7,886 nucleotides of DNA, from positions 1 through 7,886 of the forward strand of contig JACQDG010000077.1 of assembly GCA_016201185.1 (NCBI GenBank). The letters are read 5' to 3'. The position numbers and the translations under genes were made by a program. This DNA comes from Acidobacteriota bacterium (GTDB taxonomy: Bacteria; Acidobacteriota; Terriglobia; Bryobacterales; JACQDG01). This document shows, in pieces, positions 1 to 5,401 of this stretch. Under the pieces are notes generated by a model. The model did not search any database. It worked only from the letters and a program-made list of their open reading frames with translations, and had not been told where the DNA came from. Position 1 is the first letter of the stretch. Every line of letters starts with the position of its first letter.

Positions 1-121
1 CGCCATCCACGAGCAGGGAGCCTGCCGCATGGGCGCGAGCCACCTGTGCTCTTTTATCTGTGCTCTCTTATCAGTATCTATATTTTCGAGCCCTTTTTGT
101 CGAGCTCTGCACCCACCATGA
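1..121 (+). pseudogene. Truncated C-terminal fragment of a GMC-family oxidoreductase (probable remnant)
   Basis: Read from base 2, the first codons give AIHEQGACRMGAS. This matches the HEMGTARMG-type motif near the C-terminus of GMC flavoprotein oxidoreductases (glucose/choline dehydrogenase family), whose His helps form the active site. In the family this motif is followed by a segment of the type DPKTSVLN and then about 50 more residues ending in the NPTLT region. Here the similarity stops near base 40. The frame continues as a hydrophobic, Cys/Ser-rich string (HLCSFICALL...) to a TGA at 119-121 with nothing GMC-like in it. I infer a gene broken by deletion, recombination or an assembly join, whose upstream part lies outside the window. 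Only 10-13 residues support the assignment, so chance similarity is possible. Confidence 0.42.
44..71. repeat. Tandem duplication of a 14-bp unit
   Basis: Bases 44-57 (ctgtgctcttttat) and 58-71 (ctgtgctctcttat) are adjacent direct copies differing at one position. They begin within a few bases of the point where the GMC-like reading stops making sense, and they lead into the only AT-rich stretch of the upstream region (72-100). The repeat could mark a slippage event or a rearrangement junction, or be a pair of binding sites. Nothing shows which. Confidence 0.6.
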
Positions 122-151
122 TCCGCTTAGTCCATTTGCACATCGGTGGGT
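111..151 (+). promoter_or_regulatory. Inverted repeat / leader hairpin upstream of the lyase operon
   Basis: ACCCACC at 111-117 is exactly complementary to GGTGGGT at 145-151. The stem extends by ATG (118-120) pairing with CAT (141-143) if C144 is bulged, giving about 10 pairs around a 20-base loop. No U-run follows, so it does not look like an intrinsic terminator. It lies 45 bases before the lyase start codon and could be a leader structure or a protein-binding dyad. I saw no convincing -35/-10 pair in 40-196; TATATT at 79-84 is the best -10-like hexamer but has no good partner. Confidence 0.35.
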
Positions 152-171
152 CCCTTTGTGCGCCATCTGCC

Positions 172-203
172 CTATCATGGAATCAGGAGTCCCGCCATGA
201 TAG
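172..203 (+). promoter_or_regulatory. Start-codon hairpin: perfect 9-bp inverted repeat with the SD in its loop
   Basis: CTATCATGG (172-180) and CCATGATAG (195-203) are perfect reverse complements separated by 14 bases. The ATG of the lyase gene (197-199) lies in the 3' arm, and the Shine-Dalgarno sequence AGGAG (185-189) lies in the loop, 7 bases before the ATG. In the transcript this would bury the initiation codon while leaving the SD exposed, an arrangement suited to translational control of the first gene of the operon. At the DNA level the same dyad could be an operator for a dimeric repressor. The pairing is read directly from the sequence; a regulatory role is inferred. Confidence 0.5.
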
Positions 204-1129
204 AGAATTCCGCTTCCCTGCTGCGACAAAAATTGGCCCGGCGTCAGGCGCTGGTAGTGCCCGGCTGCTACGACGCGCTCAGTGCACGGATCATCGAGAA
301 AGCCGGTTTCGAGGCCGTGCAGATCAGCGGCTTCGGCTTGGCCGGGAGCCTGCTCGCCGCCCCCGACGTCGGCCTGGTCCAGATGAAGGACATTCTGGAT
401 CGGACCTGGAACATCGTGCGCGCCGCGGGTATTCCCGTGATGGCCGATATCGACACTGGAGGGGGCAACGCCATCAACGCCGCAGTGACCACCGAGGAGC
501 TGATCGCCATGGGCGTGGCCGGCGTGAATATCGAGGACCAGGAATTTCCGAAACGCTGCGGCCATATGGAGGGCAAGCAGGTGATCAGCGCCGAGGAGAT
601 GGCTGGCAAAGTCCGGGCCATGGCCGACGTGCGCAGCCACTCCGGCGCCGACTTGGTGATCAACGCCCGCACGGACGCCTATGCCGTTTACGGGCTCGAC
701 GAAGCCATCCGCCGCTCGAACCTCTACCTCGAAGCCGGCGCCGACATGGTTTTCATCGACGGCATCCGCACGCGGGAGGACATCGAGCGCGCCGTTCGCG
801 AGGTCCGCGGCCTGCTCTCGGTGAACTTGATGGACGCCGTGAGCGGTGTGAAGACGGAGCTGGTCCCGATTCCTGAGCTGGCCAGGTTGGGAGTGGCGCG
901 GGTGAGCATCCCGATCGCTTCTATCCTGGTGGCGCACCGGGCGCTCGAAGAATTTTTCACCGCTCTGCGCGCCTCGCCCACCGGCATCCTGGCTGGTCAG
1001 ACGCAATGGGTGACAAGCTTCTCGGAATACAACAAGTTCGTGGGGCTGACCGAGTACCGCAAGATGGAGAACGACTACTTGCCCCACCTGATCACGGAAA
1101 AAAAGTTGCCTCTGCGCAAGGTCGGGTAG
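197..1129 (+). CDS. Isocitrate lyase/PEP mutase-family C-C lyase (2,3-dimethylmalate lyase / methylisocitrate lyase-like)
   Basis: This 310-residue protein belongs to the isocitrate lyase/phosphoenolpyruvate mutase superfamily of Mg-dependent TIM-barrel enzymes. Most members cleave a 2-hydroxy di- or tricarboxylate into a 2-oxo acid plus a carboxylate. Visible motifs are SGFG (44-47) in the position of the family's SGxG strand, the metal-site segment ADIDTGGG (83-90), IEDQ (112-115) and the flexible-loop signature KRCGH (119-123) with the catalytic Cys121. NARTDA (156-161) and a C-terminal YNKFVGLTEY segment typical of the short bacterial branch follow. The catalytic Cys argues for a true lyase rather than a PEP mutase. 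Length fits methylisocitrate and dimethylmalate lyases (about 290-310) and not full isocitrate lyases. ATG 197 is preferred because AGGAG lies 7 bases upstream; an in-frame GTG at 146 has no SD. It is the first gene of a four-gene operon, 45 bp before the hydro-lyase large subunit. The exact substrate is unresolved; oxaloacetate decarboxylase activity is an alternative. Confidence 0.9.
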   Translation: MIENSASLLRQKLARRQALVVPGCYDALSARIIEKAGFEAVQISGFGLAGSLLAAPDVGLVQMKDILDRTWNIVRAAGIPVMADIDTGGGNAINAAVTTEELIAMGVAGVNIEDQEFPKRCGHMEGKQVISAEEMAGKVRAMADVRSHSGADLVINARTDAYAVYGLDEAIRRSNLYLEAGADMVFIDGIRTREDIERAVREVRGLLSVNLMDAVSGVKTELVPIPELARLGVARVSIPIASILVAHRALEEFFTALRASPTGILAGQTQWVTSFSEYNKFVGLTEYRKMENDYLPHLITEKKLPLRKVG

Positions 1130-1174
1130 GGCCGAACCCTTCCGGCCCGGGAAGCAGCACTAAGGAGAAAAACG

Positions 1175-2227
1175 ATGGCCATGACTCTTGCGGAAAAGAT
1201 TCTGGCCCGGGCCTCCGGCCGGGAAACGGTCGCGCCTGATGAGATCGTAGTGGCGGTTGTGGATCTGGCCATGTCCCACGAGAACGCCGACCTGGTGCGG
1301 AACGGCGCCTTTGCCACCGGCATAGGCGCCACGGAAATGGCCGGCGTCTGGACCGAAGGTCGGCTGTGGTTCAAGATTCCTTCCACCATCCGGATTGAGG
1401 TCGCGGGCGAACTGCGGCCTTGGGTCTCAGCCAAGGATTTGATCCTGTTCATCGTCGGCCGGCTTGGCGCGGACGGCGCCGACTACCGTGCCGTCGAGTT
1501 CGATGGACCCGTCATTCGCCGGATGACGGTGGCCTCGCGCATGGTACTGGCCAACCTGGCGATGGAAATGGGCGCCAAGGTTGCTTTCACGCCGGTTGAC
1601 GAAACCCTGTGCGCTTATCTCGCCGAGCGCGCCGGCGAGCGCCTCGTCCCGGGCGATCGGTATGCCCCCGACCCCGGCGCCGGCTACGAGCGGATGCTGG
1701 AGATTGACGCCGGAGCGGCGCTGGACGAGCCGCAGGTCGCCTGCCCCCACGCAGTGGACAATGTGAAGCCGCTTTCCGCGCTGGGTGAAGTGCCGGTCGA
1801 TCAGGCCGTGGTGGGCAGCTGCACAAACGGACGCCTCGAAGACCTTGCCGTCGCCGCCCGGGTGCTGGAAGGTCGGCGCGTGCATCCGCGCACGCGGCTG
1901 CTCGTGATCCCCGCCTCGCAGCAAATTTACCGGGAGGCGATGCGGCTCGGGTACCTCGAGACCTTCATCGCCGCCGGCGCCATGGTGAATCCGCCGGGAT
2001 GCGGGCCGTGCGTCGGCGGGCATCAGGGAATCCTGGCTGCCGGGGAAGCTTGTATTTCTACTACCAACAGGAACTTCATCGGCCGGATGGGCAGCAAGGA
2101 TTCTCAAGTCTACCTGGCTTCTCCGGCCGTCGTGGCCGCTTCGGCCGTGGCCGGCCGCATCGTTCACCCGGAAACCATTTGTGAGGAGACAGCCCATGAG
2201 CGAGAACTCTCTCCGGCTGCGCGGTAA
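1175..2227 (+). CDS. Hydro-lyase (LeuC/homoaconitase/DmdA-type) large subunit, apparently with an internal deletion
   Basis: Large subunit of a two-subunit aconitase-superfamily dehydratase (isopropylmalate isomerase, homoaconitase, 2,3-dimethylmalate dehydratase). The N-terminus (TLAEKILARASGR) and the middle (GAFATGIG at 44-51, LWFKIPSTI at 64-72, WVSAKDLILFIVG at 83-95) match the archaeal-type LeuC branch. All three 4Fe-4S ligands are present: Cys216 in VGSCTNGR, and Cys276 and Cys279 in GCGPC. NRNFIGRMGS (298-307) is also intact. The protein has 350 residues, whereas this branch usually has about 420. The missing part is internal. VDLAMSHENADLV (29-41) runs almost directly into GAFATGIG, so the stretch that normally holds the DHxxP, GIxHQ, PG and DSHT motifs, which supply catalytic acids and bases, is absent and the frame is kept. 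As written it may be inactive, or the contig may have lost about 210 bp. SD AAGGAG (1162-1167) lies 7 bases before the ATG. The 3' end overlaps the small-subunit gene by 32 bp and adds a tail of about 15 residues. Confidence 0.87.
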   Translation: MAMTLAEKILARASGRETVAPDEIVVAVVDLAMSHENADLVRNGAFATGIGATEMAGVWTEGRLWFKIPSTIRIEVAGELRPWVSAKDLILFIVGRLGADGADYRAVEFDGPVIRRMTVASRMVLANLAMEMGAKVAFTPVDETLCAYLAERAGERLVPGDRYAPDPGAGYERMLEIDAGAALDEPQVACPHAVDNVKPLSALGEVPVDQAVVGSCTNGRLEDLAVAARVLEGRRVHPRTRLLVIPASQQIYREAMRLGYLETFIAAGAMVNPPGCGPCVGGHQGILAAGEACISTTNRNFIGRMGSKDSQVYLASPAVVAASAVAGRIVHPETICEETAHERELSPAAR

Positions 2228-2708
2228 GGTCGCCGCGGTGCTGGGCGACAACGTGAACACCGACCTGATCTACCCCGGGCGGTTCCTAAACATCACCGAC
2301 CGCGCAATGACCGCCGAGCATCTGTTCGAGTTGGCCTGCCCCGACCTCCGCGGGCAGATCCGCCCGGGCGATTTCCTGGTCGCGGGGAAGAACTTCGGGT
2401 GCGGATCGAGCCGTGAGCAGGCTACTGCGGCGGTGAAATACGCCGGCGTGGGGGCTGTAATCGCCGCTTCCTTTGCGCGGATTTTTTACCGTAACTCGAT
2501 TAACCTCGGCCTGCCTCTGGTTGTCTCGAAGCCGGCCCTTTCCAAGCTGCGCCCCGGCGACAAGACGGAAATCGATCTGGCGGCCGGGATCATCCGGAAC
2601 CTCACGACCGGAGAATCGATCGAGGCCGCGCCGCTCGACCCGCGGGCCGTCGAGTTGCTCGAAGCCGGAGGCTTGATCCCCTACCTGCGCCAGAAGCACG
2701 CGGCTTAA
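2196..2708 (+). CDS. Hydro-lyase (LeuD/homoaconitase/DmdB-type) small subunit
   Basis: A 170-residue swivelling-domain subunit that pairs with the product of the preceding gene. DNVNTDLIYPGRFL (18-31) is the conserved NxDTDxIxP-type segment. KNFGCGSSREQA (65-76) is the family signature whose Ser and Arg residues contact substrate carboxylates. SFARIFYRNSINLGLP (92-107) and a short C-terminal GEXI-type strand follow. Length is right for the archaeal/short type (about 160-170). The loop after the NTD motif reads FLNI. From memory, isopropylmalate isomerases of this branch carry YLV/YLM and homoaconitases YLRT there, so this subunit matches neither well, and the substrate side chain may differ. 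ATG 2196 is chosen over an in-frame GTG at 2181 because GAGGAG (2183-2188) sits 7 bases before the ATG. The start lies inside the large-subunit gene, which suggests translational coupling. Confidence 0.9.
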   Translation: MSENSLRLRGKVAAVLGDNVNTDLIYPGRFLNITDRAMTAEHLFELACPDLRGQIRPGDFLVAGKNFGCGSSREQATAAVKYAGVGAVIAASFARIFYRNSINLGLPLVVSKPALSKLRPGDKTEIDLAAGIIRNLTTGESIEAAPLDPRAVELLEAGGLIPYLRQKHAA

Positions 2709-2720
2709 CCGGAGGAACCG

Positions 2721-3836
2721 ATGCGCAAGTACCGCATAGCTTGGTTGCCGGGCGACGGTATCGGTCCAGAGGTGTGCGAGGCGGCCCGGACCGTGCTCGA
2801 CGCCATCGAGTTTCCCGCCGAGTACATCCCAGGCGACATCGGATGGCAGTTCTGGAAGAAGGAAGGCGACGCCTTGCCGGCGCGCACGGTGGAGCTGCTC
2901 CGCTCGACGGACTGCGCGCTGTTCGGCGCCATCACCTCCAAGCCGGCCGCCGACGCGAACCGCGCGCTGGCGCCGGAGCTTCAGGGCCGCGGCTTCAGTT
3001 ATCGGAGCCCTATCGTGCGCATGCGGCAGTTGCTCGACCTCTACATCTGCCTGCGGCCCATAAGGGCCTTCCCTGGCAACCCGCTCAACTACCACGACAG
3101 CATCGACCTCGTCGTCTTTCGGGAAAACACGGAGGGCATGTACATTGGCGTGGAATTCTGTCCCGTTCCAGAAAGCTTCTACCGCGAGCCGCCCATGGGC
3201 CGAATCCCGCCCGACGCGGCCATCTCCGTGCGCTCGATTACTCGGGAAGGTTCCCGCCGCATCGTGAAAGCGGCGTTTGATTACGCGGTCCGCCATCGCC
3301 GCCGCAAGGTGACCGCCGTACACAAGGCCAACGTGCTGCGCTCCACCTGTGGGCTGTTTCTGGAGACAGCGCAAGACGTCGCCTCTCATTACCCGCAGAT
3401 CGCATTCGACGCCGCCAACGTGGACGCCATTTGCATGTGGCTGCTCAAGAACCCCCAGAACTACGACGTGATTGTCACCACTAACTTGTTCGGGGACATC
3501 CTCTCCGATCTTTGCGCGCAACTGGTCGGCGGGATGGGGTTCGCCTACAGCGGCAACATCGGCGACGGCTACGCGGTCTTCGAGCCCACCCACGGCTCGG
3601 CCCCGAAATACGCTGGCCGGAACAAGGTGAACCCGCTGGCCACGATCCTGGCGGCCAAGATGATGCTGGAGTGGCTGGGGGAAACGCACAAGGCGATGGA
3701 AATCGAGCAGGCTGTGGCCGATGTGATCGCCCGTGGCGGGGTCCGCACCTACGACATGGGCGGGAGCGCAACCACTCTGGAAATGGCCCGCGCCGTCGCC
3801 CAGGCGCTACGCTTCTCTCACGTTGTAGCGAAATAG
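2721..3836 (+). CDS. Isocitrate/homoisocitrate/isopropylmalate dehydrogenase-family oxidative decarboxylase
   Basis: This 371-residue protein is a beta-decarboxylating dehydrogenase that would convert a 2-hydroxy-3-carboxy acid to a 2-oxo acid plus CO2. Recognisable parts are the nucleotide-fold start LPGDGIGPEV (9-18), RMRQLLDLYICLRP (100-113) with substrate arginines 102 and 112, and FRENTEGMY (133-141) with Arg134 and catalytic Tyr141. VHKANVLR with Lys202, metal aspartates 235, 259 and 263, and EPTHGSAP (288-295) follow. DLYICLRP is identical to the segment I recall from E. coli isocitrate dehydrogenase, and Ser96 aligns with its Ser113. The Asn115 position is Ile98, in an SPIV motif like that of homoisocitrate dehydrogenases. 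Lys296-Tyr297 match the NADP-selecting Lys344-Tyr345 of E. coli, with Tyr344 for Tyr391, but the Arg395 position is Gly348. NADP use is likely but not certain. SD GGAGG (2711-2715) lies 5 bases before the ATG, and the gap to the small subunit is 12 bp. It is the last gene of the operon; its substrate is probably the hydro-lyase product. Confidence 0.9.
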   Translation: MRKYRIAWLPGDGIGPEVCEAARTVLDAIEFPAEYIPGDIGWQFWKKEGDALPARTVELLRSTDCALFGAITSKPAADANRALAPELQGRGFSYRSPIVRMRQLLDLYICLRPIRAFPGNPLNYHDSIDLVVFRENTEGMYIGVEFCPVPESFYREPPMGRIPPDAAISVRSITREGSRRIVKAAFDYAVRHRRRKVTAVHKANVLRSTCGLFLETAQDVASHYPQIAFDAANVDAICMWLLKNPQNYDVIVTTNLFGDILSDLCAQLVGGMGFAYSGNIGDGYAVFEPTHGSAPKYAGRNKVNPLATILAAKMMLEWLGETHKAMEIEQAVADVIARGGVRTYDMGGSATTLEMARAVAQALRFSHVVAK

Positions 3837-3966
3837 CCCACCGGCGTGCCGCTTGCCAGGATCCGGAAGGACTGGCGGTCAGAAAGCCTGTCGCTCACAA
3901 AATCCATCGACCACCACTGGTTGGTACCGGTGGCCGGTGTTGTCTCCTACACCAATCCTACGGCTG
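3837..3966. terminator. Convergent intergenic region with several short hairpins
   Basis: This 130-bp gap separates the ends of two convergent operons. I see no gene in it. The middle is rich in overlapping dyads: CCACTGG (3914-3920) with CCGGTGG (3927-3933, one G-U pair), ACCGG (3926-3930) with CCGGT (3934-3938), and GGTGT (3936-3940) with ACACC (3949-3953). None is followed by a clear T-run on either strand, so a textbook intrinsic terminator cannot be claimed. The position makes transcription end points here likely, perhaps Rho-dependent. Confidence 0.25.
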
Positions 3967-5367
3967 TCAGTTTGAAGAACGGCCGGCGCGCGTCACATCT
4001 CCTGCAAGTTTCACCATTTCCGCGACTAGCACATCGCCCACGTCTTCTCGAAAGCGGAATTCTCCGTTGATCCAGGGTGTGAGATAGGCAGGATAACTAA
4101 GCCCCTTCTGCTCGTCAACAACATATCTGTCGGCAGATGGTATATATCCTACGTAATCGTTGGTGTAGCCTGTGACTATTACTTTATAATGTTTTATTAA
4201 CTCTGCCGTTTTTTGCCCAAAAACCAGGAACGTCTCGCCCGGATTGGCCGCAATGACGACATCGCCCAAGAGTCCGACCTGCACTTCAGAGACTTTCTCC
4301 GTAAGCGGAGGTCGATGAAAGCGCTCCAGAACCGCCCGTGCGCTATCACGCCGATATTCAAGCTCCCGTCTGAGTCTTTCCGGAAGATCCGGGTACTTCA
4401 GCAAGCCTTCCGCTGTCTGCATGCGGTCCATGACCATCGCCTTGTCCGGAGGCTCCAACGGCAAAGCAATGCGTCGCGCATCCATGTGAATGGCATGAAC
4501 CTCCACTGCCGACGCCTTCTCGAGAGCTACTCGAATATCACCAGCCAGAAGATTCGCCAGCATCTCAAGCTTCTGCAACGACTCGTCTTGTGGCATGTGG
4601 GCATACACTGGATTGATGTCTCCACACGACCCTTGCAGGAAAATTCCGATCGCCCCCGGGTGGTCGTTCATCACCATATTTACCGATACGCCAGTCAAAT
4701 CCCCTGTGAAGAGGCGTGTTCTCTCAGACATGACCACAGAGTGAACGCTATAGTTTGCAATAAAGCCAGCTAATTCGCTGGAAGGTCCCGTAAACTTCAG
4801 CACGCGGACATAGGGATCGACCGGGCCGTCTTTGTACTCACGGTTTCGCGCAACCCCTTCAACCGCCGCTTGCCCATAGGACACCGTCACTGGCTGGAGT
4901 TTTCGCGAAGCCGCAATCACGGCGCTCGCGATCCTGAGGTGGACTTCGCTGAGGTACTTAGCGTCCGGTTTTCCAACCCCAATCCAGTTTGCGACCACAG
5001 GCGCCGAGTGGGAATGCGTCGTCCCGACCATTACGCGCTGGCCGGGGATGCCCGTTTCTTTTTCCACTTCGCGCCGCACTTTTTCTGTTACCTCCAGGCT
5101 GATTCCGCCCAAGTCGCAGCCCACCATCGCCATCCGTTTGCCGTTTAGCTCGAATACCGCTGCGCGGGCCAATATAGGGTCGTGTACAGCGTCTCCGGTT
5201 CTACCCAGGTTGTAACCGAAGCCGCCCATTTCCACTCCCAGCGGGGGGGTTAAGTCGGCCGTAGCAAAACCTGCGCGCAATCCATCGGGAAACGCAAATC
5301 CCGGGATACCCAAGACTAAGCCCAGGACAAGTACGCGTGAGAAGAATGAAAATGAGGTCTGCCACAT
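3967..5367 (-). CDS. Secreted neutral/alkaline ceramidase-family protein (short form, nucleophile Ser not conserved)
   Basis: This 466-residue protein starts with a Sec-type signal peptide (hydrophobic core about residues 10-25, likely cut near GFA-FP), so it should be exported. The mature part matches the N-terminal catalytic domain of neutral ceramidases: AGFATADLTPPLGVEMGGFG (32-51), GTTHSHSAP (115-123), YSVHSVVM (206-213), QGSCGDINP (245-253), NPGETF (375-380) and TNDYVGYIPSADRY (402-415). His118/120, His209, Glu378 and a Tyr at 405 or 408 fit the zinc site known from Pseudomonas aeruginosa ceramidase. That enzyme has GDxSPN with Ser274 as nucleophile; here the motif is GDINP with Asn252 at that place. 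The protein also lacks the C-terminal Ig-like domain of full ceramidases (about 650-700 residues). Activity on ceramide is therefore doubtful, and another amide or ester hydrolase role is possible. The ATG is preceded by GGAGAG (plus-strand 5377-5382), 9 bases away. It follows the permease gene by 34 bp. Sampled GC is about 50-58%, with one 60-base stretch near 28%, against about 63-65% in its neighbours. Confidence 0.85.
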   Translation of the reverse strand: MWQTSFSFFSRVLVLGLVLGIPGFAFPDGLRAGFATADLTPPLGVEMGGFGYNLGRTGDAVHDPILARAAVFELNGKRMAMVGCDLGGISLEVTEKVRREVEKETGIPGQRVMVGTTHSHSAPVVANWIGVGKPDAKYLSEVHLRIASAVIAASRKLQPVTVSYGQAAVEGVARNREYKDGPVDPYVRVLKFTGPSSELAGFIANYSVHSVVMSERTRLFTGDLTGVSVNMVMNDHPGAIGIFLQGSCGDINPVYAHMPQDESLQKLEMLANLLAGDIRVALEKASAVEVHAIHMDARRIALPLEPPDKAMVMDRMQTAEGLLKYPDLPERLRRELEYRRDSARAVLERFHRPPLTEKVSEVQVGLLGDVVIAANPGETFLVFGQKTAELIKHYKVIVTGYTNDYVGYIPSADRYVVDEQKGLSYPAYLTPWINGEFRFREDVGDVLVAEMVKLAGDVTRAGRSSN

Positions 5368-5401
5368 TGTTCTTTTCTCTCCAAACGGAGTCTCCCCACC
5401 A

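Noticed and set aside
173..178. TATCAT as a -10 promoter element
   Set aside because: It would place the transcript start at about 185, inside the SD, and no -35-like hexamer is found at the right distance; the bases are better explained as an arm of the dyad.
146..196. Upstream GTG start adding 17 residues to the lyase
   Set aside because: There is no SD before 146, whereas ATG 197 has AGGAG at ideal spacing and gives the N-terminus expected for the family.
46..876. Plus-strand open frame beginning in the leader and running through the lyase gene in another frame
   Set aside because: The inner part is an Arg-rich out-of-frame reading of the lyase; no homology or SD is visible.
71..1087. 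Long minus-strand open frame (338 codons) opposite the lyase gene
   Set aside because: It has no recognisable domain or SD, is rich in His/Gly/Ala/Arg, and is the antisense of a clearly conserved enzyme; such frames are common in GC-rich coding DNA.
1130..1174. CTTCC...GGAAG hairpin between the lyase and large-subunit genes
   Set aside because: Only 5 bp with no U-run; too weak to call a terminator or processing site in a tightly spaced operon.
2286..3689. 467-codon minus-strand open frame opposite the small subunit and dehydrogenase
   Set aside because: It spans two well-conserved genes on the other strand, with Arg/Val/Asp/His-rich low-meaning sequence and no family motifs; it is an antisense shadow despite its length.
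3846..4070. 74-codon plus-strand open frame in the convergent junction
   Set aside because: More than a third of it overlaps the ceramidase-family gene antisense, it has no SD, and the peptide shows no recognisable motif.
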